Shown here piece after piece: positions 32,781-43,470 of a stretch of 64,000 nt of DNA. How positions within the stretch are numbered: the stretch's first letter is position 1; each line of letters starts with the position of its first letter. Origin of the DNA: Nilaparvata lugens (Eukaryota > Arthropoda > Insecta > Hemiptera > Delphacidae); the NCBI RefSeq assembly GCF_014356525.2, contig NC_052510.1, forward strand, positions 58,690,773 to 58,754,772, given 5' to 3'. Under the pieces are notes generated by a model. It was given only the letters and a program-made list of their open reading frames with translations. It was not told the DNA's origin and ran no database searches. The position numbers and the translations under genes were made by a program.

Positions 32781-33800
32781 TTGGTTTATTACTTTATTTA
32801 TGTAGATTACAATATATACTGTCTTATACACTTATATACAAATGGCCGTCAGGCTCGCTTCGCTCGCCGTATCCGTCTAGCCAGGGGGCTCCGCCCCCTG
32901 GACCCCCGACTCGATCGTCCAAGAATGAGATCAGCGGGCTCGCCTACATGTAGACCTCAGCGGAACCTCTGTACCGAATTTGAACGTATTATGTCAATTC
33001 GATCTCGAAATACACCTGTTACTATATCGGCGTATCTTTGGCGAACAAAATTCTTCCACCTCAGCTGAACCTGTGTACTTATTTTTTTTAAATATATTTC
33101 CATCAATTATTGAAAAAGGTGAGGAAACGCAGAAAAGCTGAGAAAACGCTAATTTTGGCTAACTGGATAAATTGGTATTCAGGAGGTCCTGGATAAATGC
33201 ATTTCAATCTTTAACTTGGTGCCAACCTAACAAAGTCAACTCAACTTAATGCCAAACTGACAGAATTTTTAATTTAGTTACCAGAACAACTGTTTCGAAG
33301 AGGTACTCTCTCTAGATTATTGTTCTATATTAACATATGGTATGGACATTTCAATTATAATTTGGAATAAGAAGAATATACATGCTAAAAAAACTTTAAA
33401 CCCTTAAAACCACCCTTAGAGTTAAAATATCGCCAAAAGATTTCTTAGTGCGCCTCTAAAGGGTCAACTGAACATACCTACCAAATTTGAACGTTTTTGG
33501 TCCGGTAGATTTTTAGTTATGCGAGTGAGTGAGTGAGTGAGTGAGTGAGTCAGTCAGTCAGTCAGTCAGTGAGTGAGTGAGTGCCATTTCGCTTCTATAT
33601 ATATAGATAGCTTACAATACAGCAAAATTATATATGAATTTACAAAATATGAATTGAGAAAATAATTAATGAGCTGTATATGATATGAAAAAAAGCAATT
33701 TGTAATAACTATAGATAATTGGCGGAGCTTTGGACATATATCAATGTCCATTCTTTGGAAAGAATATTCAAAATATCCTTCCCACTAACTCTCTACCAAC
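32781..33800 (-). mobile_element. CAAT-family LINE 3' end split by a Helitron
   Basis: Parts at 32781-32841 and 33608-33800 are the two halves of the unit repeated at 4905-7240. It ends CTCTCTACC near 33795 like the other minus-strand copies. The Helitron-like element lies between the halves. The CAAT tail is degraded (TTGGTTTATT). Confidence 0.75.
32842..33607 (-). mobile_element. Helitron-like element, copy 2
   Basis: On the minus strand it starts TCTATATATATAGAAGCG and carries the same GACT/CACT tract, interior and GGGGGC hairpin as 16265-17036. The 3' terminus reads GGCCAT rather than CTAG. The host repeat fixes the insertion point between A and T with no duplication, as Helitrons do. 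Confidence 0.78.
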
Positions 33801-33849
33801 GGATAGGAGCCATATTGTTGTTAGATGAATCGAAAGTTGATTTTCATGA

Positions 33850-34350
33850 CGAAATACTGTTTTTGTAATAAATGAAGAGCTTCTCAGAATATTTGGTAAA
33901 CAACTCGATATTGTGGATGACATTAAGATCATGAAGTTGACATACTTTGGGCACATCATGAAATAATCGATTGAATCATGAAATAATCCTGAGTATCTAA
34001 AGGTGCGTACAGATATACGCGCCGCAAACATGAGCAATTCACTTTTAATCAGCTGACTATACCTGTATTTTAACAGAAACGGTGAGATACAGTTATAGAA
34101 AGCTTGGCTTCAGCTGATTGGAAGTGAATTGTTCATGTTCGCGGCGCGTAAATCTTTATTAAAGGTGTACGCACCTTTATAATCCAAGTTATAATATTGG
34201 TAAGCGTTCAGTGGGACTTACAAGAATTGGGAAACCTGAGAGAACCATTGAACTGCAAGTCACAGGACCTCCTCCGGGCAGCAGTTAACAAATTTGGAAT
34301 TGTCATGATGGTAGATAACTTCCGTAATGGGGAAGTTACCTGGAGAAAAA
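33850..34350 (+). pseudogene. LINE ORF C-terminal remnant, RTE-like
   Basis: KQLDIVDDIKIMKLTYFGHI (about 33900-33960) and, after a nested MITE, SQDLLRAAVNKFGIVMMVDN (about 34258-34318) match the C-terminal region of a common insect non-LTR retrotransposon group (FGHIM... and DLLRAAVN... blocks). Stops and the insertion make it non-functional. A CTT tract follows directly. Confidence 0.7.
33998..34179. mobile_element. Palindromic MITE in the LINE remnant
   Basis: Inverted ends TAAAGGTGCGTAC and GTACGCACCTTTA, with an inner inverted block CGCGCCGC...CATGAGCAATTCAC. 182 bp. It splits the LINE remnant at 33850-34350. Confidence 0.75.
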
Positions 34351-34376
34351 TAAATATTTCTGTAGTATCTTCTTCT

Positions 34377-34835
34377 CCCATCCTCTCCTCCGCCTCTCCC
34401 TCCTCCACCCTGCTTCCTCTCCTTCTTCTTCTTCTTCTTCTTCTTCTTCTTCTTCTTCTTCTTCTTCTTCTTCTCTTCTCTTTTCTTCTTCGTCTTCTTC
34501 TTCTCTTCTTCTTTTCTTCTTCTTCTTCTTCTTCTTCGTCTTCTTCCTTCTTCGTCTTTCTTTCTTCGTCCTTCTTCTTCTTCTCTTTCTTCTTCTTCTT
34601 CTTCTTCTTCTTCGTCTTCTTCTCTTCTTCTTCTTCTTCTTCTTTTCTTCTTTCTTCTTCTTCTTCTTCTTCTCTTCTTCTTCTTTTGTCTTCTCTTCTT
34701 CGTCTTCTTCTTCTTCTTCTTCCTTCTTCTTGCTTCTTCTTCTTCTTTTCTTCTTCTCTTCTTCGTCTCTTCCTTTCTTCTTCTTCTTTCTTTTCCTTCT
34801 TCTCTTCTTCTTCTTCTTTCTTCTCTTCTCTGCTT
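34377..34835 (+). repeat. Pyrimidine tract (CTT)n, about 460 bp
   Basis: Nearly pure CTT/TCT with scattered G. It begins immediately after the LINE remnant's C-terminal codons. Long open frames here are artefacts. Confidence 0.95.
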
Positions 34836-35041
34836 GAAAACTTGCCGTTGTTAGTATCATTCTGGATCGCTGTCAAATTCCCGAGATCTGCTTTATATTT
34901 ATGATCATACCTCACAGCGAAACAATATTTTCATTCATTACTTTATTATTTATATTTTCATCAAAAACAATACCTACCTATTTGAACATAAAATATCTTC
35001 TAGAGCTACTCAATATTTTATAAAAATGAAGCAACTATTAC

Positions 35042-35311
35042 CATAGAGAAAAAATAGCATAAGTAGATATCCCATGGTATAGGACGTTTATGTCGCAACT
35101 TTTACTGTTATCTCAAGCCGATAGTCCACGTAGTTCTTTCCCGAGAAGCTGTGTGACGCTCGAAGTCTCTCATACTGTGCCGTTCATACACTCTCACCCC
35201 AACAAAACAGTAAAAATCGACAATAATCGGCTTGAGATAACAGTAGAAGTTGCAACATAAACGCCCTATACCATGGGATAACTACAACTTACGCTATTGT
35301 TTCTCTATGCT
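35042..35311. mobile_element. Foldback MITE
   Basis: Arms contain CATAGAGAAA(A/C)AATAGC, then TATCCCATGGTATAGG and GTTATCTCAAGCCGAT in inverted orientation at the other end, with a spacer of about 90 bp. One arm is also present at 12046-12105. Confidence 0.75.
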
Positions 35312-35376
35312 ATTACCCTTCCAATATTCCTCTATTCAATGTTGTGTCAATGAAGAATAATATAAAAGGTGTACTA

Positions 35377-35588
35377 TAGTGTGGTCCCTTATAATAATGG
35401 CATTGAATAAAGATAGAAGAATAGCGATACCGATCTCTGCATTATTAATCATATTTCTACACTGTCAAAAACGAATTGTCATCTTTGTGGACCTAGAAAA
35501 TGATAGTATCACCGGCTTTGTCGAATGATAGACAGGATAGCAGAGCTAAAGTTGATCAATACTGTCATTATAACGTGGACCTCAAAAT
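35377..35588. mobile_element. TA-flanked MITE, copy 2
   Basis: The left end is TAGTGTGGTCCCTTATAATA; the right end is CATTATAACGTGGACCTC. The interior matches copies at 44524-44739 and 47293-47507 (AATAGCGATACCGAT, CACCGGCTTTGTCGAATGAT). Confidence 0.75.
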
Positions 35589-35814
35589 AGTTGTCTCATT
35601 CATAAGACCGTGATATGATTCACGTGATATGATTATTATGATAAATATATCATCACAATTTAACCAAATAAATTGAAAGAGTAAAATCAAATTTGCACTT
35701 AAGTCATGCGATTTTGACGTTTGTTAGCAATATTGAATACCAAAAACGAGACTCATTCCTCATCTCATAAAAATGGTAAGAAATCGCAGGATTCGAGTTG
35801 AAATAAACCTTAAT

Positions 35815-35885
35815 ATTACAAACCTACAGAAAAAAAAAGATGTGGGGAGACCGTGGAAGAGATGGGTACCGGAATAGGCTTTTCA
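35815..35885 (+). pseudogene. LINE ORF C-terminal remnant
   Basis: KKDVGRPWKRWVPE followed by a stop resembles the GRPRKRW end of the LINE fragment at 42400-43245. A GAAGAT/GATGAT simple tract follows. Confidence 0.55.
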
Positions 35886-36387
35886 AAAAACCCAATCCTT
35901 GAAGTGAAGAAGATGATGATGAAGATGATAATGATGATGATGATGCTGTACGAGAGAGACACATCAGGAAATGAGATAGATACACAAAACCATGACTCTT
36001 CACATTTCCCTCTTATTCCCTCTCCTTCGCTATCTAGAAGGCTCTCGTCGAAATTATTTTCGAAAGGGTTGGAAGGTAGTTATTGAGTTTTCTCCATTCA
36101 TCTTACCCCTTTGGATTGGCTGGAAAATTGGGGGCGAATCTTTTCAATGCGGGAAGGGTGCCTCTGCTTCTTAGTCTCTCATTGCTCAGTAAATAGACAA
36201 GTCTGCAACCCTTCGAGTTACTTTACGAGATCTGTTTTGTGTGTTGAACAGTCAGCTATCGAACAAAAATGAGAGACTGAAGGGTAAACTATGGAATAGA
36301 CGTGTTGATTATTGAGAACGTCAAGGTTAGGTTGGATTCTCGGAGTTAATGAAGCAGTTTAGATAATATTAAAGACATTGAAGGATA

Positions 36388-37045
36388 TACCAAACCAAAC
36401 CAAATCAATTTATTGCCATTCTTTTTTTTACAAACAATTGAAACAAAAACATTCTTATAACGTTATAACTAATTTAAAAACATATTCAACGAATGTCTCT
36501 CTTTTATTTTGATATTGAAATAATGGGGCTTCCCAGAAAAGCTAATGCTCGAGCTCTGGAAGAGAGTTCAAAAATCTTAAAAGTAATTAGGATGGATGTC
36601 TAAGACAATTTAATTAGTACCAGAAGAAACATATGCAATATAAACACTAGAATATAAATTTATGTACAAATAAATGTAAGCACTAGAACAAAAAAGTCAA
36701 TTAATCTTCTGAAATCTCAAGTCCGAAGTAACTTTCCTACATACCCACTCTCTTATTTCATAAATTAAACACTAAGTAATTCTTTTTAGAATTAATTTTT
36801 CAGGTAGACAATTTATTATTCTATGGCAATAGAAGGACAATTGGTGTTTGCAAGATGTAAGTCTTGTTAATAGGTTATTGTAGTTATTGAAACATTTAGT
36901 AGACGTATTAGATATGGTGTATTACGAGTAGTGAATTTGTCTTGGTTTTTATTAATGTACAGAATTGCGTTAGTTACGTATGTTTGTCTCAATGTTGGTA
37001 AATCAATTGTATTTTGATTGTAATTCAAACATTTTCTTCCTCCAA
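36388..37045 (-). pseudogene. LINE remnant, same family as 58500-59430
   Basis: The minus strand encodes TIDLPTLRQTYVTNAILYIN near 36940-37010, matching DLPTLRQTYVTN in the copy at 58500-59430. It ends with a (TTTGG)n-like 3' tail (AATTGATTTGGTTTGGTTTG) at 36388-36408. 5'-truncated and frameshifted. Confidence 0.7.
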
Positions 37046-37061
37046 ATCATTAAGTTCAAAA

Positions 37062-37468
37062 TCTACTAGTAGTTCTGTGAAAAGTAGACCTCACGCAGTA
37101 TTCTCATCCACAAGTACCTGTTTGAAACTATAGACCTTATGGAAATACAGCAATAGACTGGCTTCTCCACACATCTGTGTAACATTGTCAGCTGATTATG
37201 ATAATAATTCTATAGTCTGATTTTCAATCCAATATTGGCGTATGAAGGAGGCTCCTTTTTCCTTTTATATTATCCTTGAAATGCAAAATTCCCAAAAATT
37301 TGTAGATACGTCGACGCGCAATTAAAAAAGGAACATAACTGTCAATTTTTCATGAAATCTTTTAACCGCGTTTCGCTGTAAATGCGCAACATATAAACAT
37401 TCAACTTTAGACATAAGAGAAATGCCAAACCGTCGACTTGAATCTTAGACCTCACTTCGCTCGGTCAA
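37062..37468 (-). mobile_element. Element D, uninterrupted copy
   Basis: It matches 21018-21346 joined to 26591-26790. It serves as the empty-site reference for the nested insertion at 21347-26590. 407 bp, non-coding. Confidence 0.78.
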
Positions 37469-37518
37469 TAAATTGACAGGTAGTCGTCAACATTACACAG
37501 GCTTTTACCACTGTTTAA

Positions 37519-37816
37519 AGCCGTGTCCACACTGAACAAATGTTGGACAAATATGTTTGTTGGAAAAGTTTGGGCAAATTTTATTATGTTTTGACAAAAC
37601 AATGTTTGCCCGTGGCCAGTGTGGACGCGTCACCAAACAAAATATTTTGTAAGAGGGAAGAACAGGTTTTATGTTTTACAGCTGTCAACTCTGAAAATAT
37701 TCGGAAAAACAGTAATTTTTTGACAAACAATGATTGTCCAAACTTTAAGAAATGTTTGTCCCTGAGCCCCTCAACAAACATGTTTGCCGAATATGTATGT
37801 CGAACATTTCACGGCT
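37519..37816. mobile_element. PIF/Harbinger-type MITE, copy 4
   Basis: Same family as 3613-3920. The left end is AGCCGTGTCCACACTGAAC; the right end is shortened to TTCACGGCT. Flanks are TAA and TTA, so the duplication has one mismatch. Confidence 0.75.
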
Positions 37817-37919
37817 TTATAAATGTATGGGATACGATATATAGTCAATGTTTGACTGCAGCACGTCGAACTACTGAACTGATTAACATCTGTCCGGGTC
37901 CGGGGCAGAATTTGAACGT

Positions 37920-37978
37920 CTGGAGGTTCTCCCATATCCTCTATATATACTACACTAGAGGCTATGGGAGAGCCTCCA
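37920..37978. repeat. Strong short hairpin
   Basis: CTGGAGG(T)TCTCCCATA...CCTCTA pairs with TAGAGGCTATGGGAGAGCCT(CCAG), about 24 bp of stem with two mismatches and an 11-nt loop. It is near the end of a MITE but outside it. Confidence 0.5.
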
Positions 37979-38436
37979 GACCTTTTGGGCAACAAATTTG
38001 TGTACAGTTTTCACATTGAACTCATAGTTTTGGCTGAGAGATACTATTTTGCATAATATTCTTGATTTACCAGGACGGTTATAGGCTTATTTATATTTTT
38101 ATCAATCAATCAACTATCATTCCAATACTCGAAACAAATGCATTCCATTCGTGATACAATGTTCACGTTTTATAAAAGCCCAATCAAATAGTTTATCTAT
38201 TGTGAATATTATCACATACTTTTAATATCAGCTTGGAACTATAAAACTGAATTCAATCTATTTGTGGCTCTACAGACCCTTGCGGAGCACGGGTAACACT
38301 TGCTCGTACCAAATTAAAAACCTACATGTTGCCCAAACATAGATTCATTGAAATCGAGATACTAGTTCCTGTTTGTTACACCATCATCAATCTCTAAAAT
38401 TGGTAAATGCATCTACAAGTAAAACGCTGCAGTCCT

Positions 38437-38536
38437 NNNNNNNNNNNNNNNNNNNNNNNNNNNNNNNNNNNNNNNNNNNNNNNNNNNNNNNNNNNNNNNN
38501 NNNNNNNNNNNNNNNNNNNNNNNNNNNNNNNNNNNN
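38437..38536. other. Assembly gap (100 N)
   Basis: Exactly 100 N directly before a long GAA tract, where assembly would be expected to fail. Confidence 0.99.
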
Positions 38537-39062
38537 GAAGAAGATGAAGATGAAGAAGAAGAAGAAGAAGAAGAAGAAGAAGAGAAGAAGAAGAAGAAGA
38601 AGAAGAAGAAGAAGAAGAAGAAGAAGAAGAAGAAGAAGAGAAGAAGAAGAGAAGAAGAAGAAGAAGAAGAAGAAGAAGAAGAAGAAGAAGAAGAAGAAGA
38701 AGAAGAAGAAGAAGAAGAAGAAGAAGAAGAAGAAGAAGAAGGAAGAAGAAGAAGAAGAAGAAGAAGAGAAGAAGAAGAAGAAAGAAGAAGAAGAAGAAGA
38801 AGAAGAAGAAGAAGAAGAAGAAGAAGAACAAGAAGAAGAACAAGAAGAAGAACAAGAAGAAGAACAAGAAGAAGAACAAGAAGAAGAAGAAGAAGAAGAG
38901 AAGAAGAAGAAGAAGAAGAAGAAGAAGAAGAAGAGAAGAAGAAGAAGAAGAAGAAGAAGAGAAGAAGAAGAAGAAGAAGAAGAAGAAGAAGAAGAAGGAG
39001 GAGGAGGAGGATGAGGAGGAGGAGGAGGAGTAGAAGAAGAAGAAGAAGGAGAAGAAAGAGGA
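38537..39062 (+). repeat. Purine tract (GAA)n, about 525 bp or more
   Basis: Pure purine apart from five (CAAGAAGAAGAA) units near 38828-38880. Its left edge is unknown because of the gap. Confidence 0.95.
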
Positions 39063-39780
39063 GGAGAAGAAGAAAACGAAGGAAATAAAGGATGAGAGGA
39101 AGGATAAGAAAGTAGGAAAACATGGAGAAAATATCAGAGAAGAACAAGAGGGATAAAATAAAAGTAGGAGAGAAATATGAAGAATAAATAAGAGTGGGAG
39201 AAAACAATAGAGAGGTCGCTAAGGGATCCATGTTTTTAGCTCAAAAATGTCTAGTTTCATTCAAAATTTAGGCTATGTGAATAATTACTGTTGTAGATGT
39301 TTTGATTTTAGACTCTAATATCAAAGATCTCTATTCCATTCAAAATTTACTCGTTTATCTGAGTATTGAAGAGCGTAAATTGTATTTTGAAAAGTGAAAG
39401 TGACATAACCAACATTTTGATTTGGACAGTATAGTATAAATTGGAAATGGGACAGTTTTGGCATGAGCCTTTTGTGCCTCTCCTCATTTCAAGTATTTGT
39501 ACACAATGTGATCAATAAATAAATAAAAGAACGAACGAAAATGGAAATCAAATACAATAAGTGGTGGAAAATGTATGGAGAAAGATACAAGAACAACAAC
39601 ATCATCTAAAACTGGAATCAGGAGACTTCCTGATAAATAAGGATGAAAACTCCAGTAAAAGATAAAAAAGAGAAATGTATTAGATCTAGGATGAAAACAA
39701 GAACAACAACGTGAAAATGAACAAGATCAAGAACTTAAACTTGAACGGAAACTGGAAGCAGAATAAGAGATGATAAAGAA

Positions 39781-40578
39781 TTGATTGAGTACTTTATTTA
39801 TGTAGATTACAATAAATACTGGCTTATACACTTATATACAATAGCTTACATTACAGCAAAATTATAGATGAATTTACATAATGGAGACTAAGAAAATAAT
39901 TATTGAAGTGTATATGATATGAAAAAGCAATTTGTAATATAATAAATATAGATGATAATTATATTGTTATGCATCTACATAAATTGGCAGAGCTTTGGAC
40001 ATATCAATGTCCATTCTTTGGAAAGAATATTGAAAATATCCTCCTCACTAACTCTCTACCAAAACGTTAATTTCATTAATTAAATTGAGGATTTATTTAT
40101 TAATGGAAATATTGTAAAAGTTTTAATCAATATTAATATTTAAGAGAAAAAAAACATAAAATTGATAAAGTAAAATAATTATATAGGTAGATAAGATCCA
40201 GTAATTGATTAATAAAATGAAGTAGGCTGAAAGTAGATCAGGGTTATCAACTTTCAGTGATATACAGCAGTATGCAATGGATAATTAAAATAACATGAGT
40301 TTATATAATATATAATTATATACAATTCATTCTATAACAGGTTTAAAGGTTTATATTGGTGGAATGGGTGAGGGATGGTTGTCATGTGATCGCTCTAGGG
40401 CCGGACAGTTTCAGTCATTTGTTCCAAAAGATGTTTTTTTAAAGTCAGGATGAAGCTCGCTCGGCTCTCGATGGACCTGATAGAAACAGGAAGTGCATTC
40501 CATGCACGACAGGCACTGACTAAGAAGGATTTTGTGAAATAGTAGTCCGATAAGAATGGAAGATCCAGAGGGAGAGCT
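39781..40578 (-). pseudogene. LINE 3' portion: RT C-terminus, 3' UTR and CAAT tail
   Basis: The minus strand encodes LPFLSDYYFTKSFLVSACRA, WNALPVSIRSIESRA, and FILTLKKHLLEQM up to a TAG at 40395-40397, a typical C-terminus of a non-LTR retrotransposon polymerase. Downstream (39781-40063) is the unit found repeatedly elsewhere (GTAGAGAGTTAGTGAGGAGG to AATAAAGTACTCAATC). This is the only place where that unit is seen adjacent to coding sequence. An independent insertion next to an unrelated LINE end is the alternative. Confidence 0.65.
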
Positions 40579-41505
40579 CAATAAAAATAGGAAAAATCAA
40601 CGAAAATAATGCAGAAGAAACACAATGGAAGATGAAGAAAAACAAGAGAGAGATTACTAGAATCCTTTGTTTATGACAAATTCCAGGAAGTCACCCTGTG
40701 TTTCACCTTAGCAGGGTTTTCTCAGGAAGTCCCCCTAGACCCCAACCTCTGTAGACGTTTTCACTCCCACCCTGATGAGAGCTCATGAGACTACCAGGAT
40801 GGGAGAGACGCGGAGGAGATGAGAAAAGAGTTAAGTTAAGAACATGGAAGAAAGCGGAAAGGCTTGGCGCGGAATTAAAAGCTGTCTCAACAAGAAGGTT
40901 TTACTAAATTGTTTTTCATTAGCGCTCTTAGAACTCGGCCGACTTTGTCAACTTCCTTTTATTCTCAGTTAAATCTGTGAGATGTAGAGCGCTGTACATT
41001 ATCCGGCTACATTTTAGTCTCTTTTATAACTCTGTGAGGCGAGGCTCGCCTACACTCAGCTCCAAGTAAATCTTAGCGTCTGAAAACTGATGGAATGCCC
41101 ACTCAGTTGTCACAGTCACTCATATAATAATCTATGTATTCTTGAGAATTTCAAAAGTCTCTCAACTGAGAAAGTCAATCCTCTGCACTGATATCTTTCA
41201 ATTGCAATAGTTGTTTGCCAGTTTGAGATTGGTTTATTGTTGTTATGATATATATGTGATCCATATTATCTATTTGTGAAACTTGTGTGCAAAACCAGGC
41301 ATTCACAAAATAATCGAGTTCAAAGAAGCTTAATATTCAATTCAATAATCCTTTATTGTCATATACAGTGCACAAGAATACATAGATATATGCTTTTAGT
41401 ATAAAGGAATAAATATCAATTCACAAAGATGTATTGCATTATCGACCTAGAATATTATTGCTAACTTTTTGTGTAATTGAGAAGTTGATATTGTGGTAAT
41501 TATTC
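40579..41505. other. Unassigned DNA
   Basis: No gene recognised. About 41335-41400 (AATTCAATAATCCTTTATTG) looks like the antisense of a LINE 3' end with AATAAAGG, without a coding match. Confidence 0.4.
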
Positions 41506-41722
41506 ATATTGAATGAAAAAGACTAGGAAATTGTCAAAAAACCACTGATTTATTGATAATTGGAAAGACCGGTTTCGGTTATTACACCATTGTCAATCTC
41601 TGATAAACTGATAAAAAGAGTTTATCAGAGATTGACAATGGTGTAATAACCGAAACCGGTCTTTCCAATTATCAATAAATCAGTGGTTTTTCGACAATTT
41701 CCTAGTCTTTTTCATTCAATAT
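41506..41722. mobile_element. Near-perfect palindromic foldback element
   Basis: Arms of about 97 bp (ATATTGAATGAAAAAGACTA ... TCTGATAAAC and the inverse) around a spacer of about 20 bp. It contains GACCGGTTTCGG. The clean type copy for the elements at 11251-11780 and the fragments at about 165-245, 38345-38400 and 46065-46155. Confidence 0.85.
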
Positions 41723-42639
41723 TATTGCTAAGCCATAAAAAGATTGCAAGATGCAAACAGTATTATTAGACATCATGTGAGCAGTTATTGTTCACATTAT
41801 TATATAGTATATATTTTTTTCTTTCCACATACATGATGGTATATTCCCTCAATGAAATAAGAAACGAATAGAATAGTATTATGTAATAGTCACGTAATTA
41901 TAAATGGAAATCTAAATAGATTCTTACGACATGTGTTACGATAAGGTAATATTGTATAATGATTGCTTCGATTTGTAGTAACTATCATAGATGTGTAATA
42001 TGGAAACAATTTGAATAAAGTTTGAAATTTGAAGTCATGTCAAAGAGGAGACATATGTAAAGGTGTGTCAGAGATTCTTGAATGTTTTGCGATGATTGGT
42101 ATCCTAGAGATATATGAATTAGTGTTGTTCAAACGTGTAGAATCAAAACAAAATTATTATCTTCTTATTCCTCATAAACCACAAAATAAATGAATACACT
42201 TTACAATATATACTGCAATTATTAAATTATTCTACAGAATTCGGAACTACTTCGCCAGAAGAGCAAGCTCGAGGTTGTGGAAGGAGCCAGCCGAACTTTG
42301 GCCAGCTAGGAGTCAGTGAAGATGGGTGTCATTATATTTGAACAGTTTTTACAATAATGACTCATTCATTTATTAGTACAATATCATTCATCATCAAAAC
42401 TATATTGAACATAAAAGCTATTCCAACGCTCTTATATGGCTCTGAAACTTGGATACCTAGGAAGAAAGAATGGAGTAGGTTACAGGCTGCCGAAATGAGG
42501 TTTTTAAGAGCAGTAAAAGGGTGCACAAGGGAAGATAGGCTTCATAATGTTGATATAAGAAGCGAGCTCAACATAATCTCCATATGGCAGAAGATTGAAG
42601 AAAATGGGCAAAACTGGAAAGATCATGTTGAAAGGATTG

Positions 42640-43127
42640 ATTGATTGAGTACTTTATTTATGTAGATTACAATATATACTGGCTTATACACTTATATACA
42701 ATTAATAGCTCACAATACAGCAAAATTATAGATGAATTTACAAAATATGAATTAAGAAGATAATTATTGAGCTGTATATGATATGAAAAAAACAATTTGT
42801 AATAACTATAGATAATAATAATAATAATAATAATATCGAGTGACCTGGCTGGCTCAGGTCTGGTGTCAGAGTTTTCAGGTCGCAACTGATCAATTTCAGG
42901 GCCTCTGACATGACCTAACGACTGCTTTTTAGGCAGCCGGGACCGACGGCTTAACGTGTCCATCCGAAACACGGGAGTGGCCCGAGATAAATATCTTGCC
43001 CGGGCCGGGATTTGAACCCGGGCCTCTGAATCATAAAGCCAGCATCTGATCCACTCGACTACGGCCACTCCTAAAATAAAATAGATAATATTGTTATGCA
43101 TCTACATAAATTGGCGGAGCTTTGGAT
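42640..43127 (-). mobile_element. CAAT-family LINE 3' end inside the LINE remnant
   Basis: It starts TTGATTGAGTACTTTATTTA and ends TTGGCGGAGCTTTGGA, the unit of 4905-7240 in reverse. It is itself split by a tRNA-derived SINE. It lacks the CTCTCTACC end, so it is 5'-truncated. Confidence 0.82.
42818..43080 (-). mobile_element. tRNA-derived SINE with 10-bp target duplication
   Basis: ATAGATAATA flanks it on both sides (42808-42817 and 43081-43090). On the minus strand it has an A-box-like TAGTCGAGTGGATCAGATGC and a B-box GGTTCAAATCC (43008-43018), and ends in an (ATT)n tail. The tRNA-like part is not a functional tRNA: it is embedded and followed by an unrelated SINE body. Confidence 0.88.
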
Positions 43128-43407
43128 AGAGAGCGACAGGATTCCCAGGGCAGTCATGTTGTATAACCCGGTTGGGAGGAGAAGTGTGGGCAGACCCCGT
43201 AAAAGATGGATGTGATGATGAGTTTGAAGTCGAAACTGGCGAATTACCTAATCCTTGTAGGAAATCGACGACGACTATATTGGAAGAGCAAAAATTGACG
43301 AACCCTTTAATCTTCATATTCCTCTCCCGAATTTAGATTATGAGTTCAAAATAAGGTCAAATCACTTTCTACTCTCCACTCCACATCACAATTTGTTGAA
43401 ATTATTC

Positions 43408-43470
43408 TATTGAAATAGAATAGAATAGAATATTTCGCCAAAATACAAGATACATTTCAAGCCAACATGT
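43408..43470 (-). repeat. LINE or SINE 3' tail
   Basis: On the minus strand it reads TTTTGGCGAAATATTCTATT with an (ATTCT)n repeat, the look of a non-LTR retroposon 3' end. No coding match was found upstream. Confidence 0.45.

Larger units (their letters stand above)
42400..43245 (+). pseudogene. RTE-like LINE C-terminal remnant with nested retroposons
   Basis: The segment AIPTLLYGSETW, RLQAAEMRFLRAVKGCT, DIRSELNIISIW and WKDHVERID (to about 42639) resumes after the insertion as SDRIPRAVMLYNPVGRRSV then GRPRKRWM (about 43130-43215). These blocks are typical of the C-terminal region of RTE-like insect LINEs. The insertion at 42640-43127 splits the frame between an Asp codon and its continuation. 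Confidence 0.82.

Noticed and set aside
32550..33068. 172-codon open frame
   Set aside because: Its second half translates a CAAT-family retroposon and a Helitron end, so the frame is chance; the minus-strand frame at 32410-32745 is no better.
43000..43075. Candidate tRNA gene, minus strand
   Set aside because: Part of a SINE bounded by ATAGATAATA duplications.
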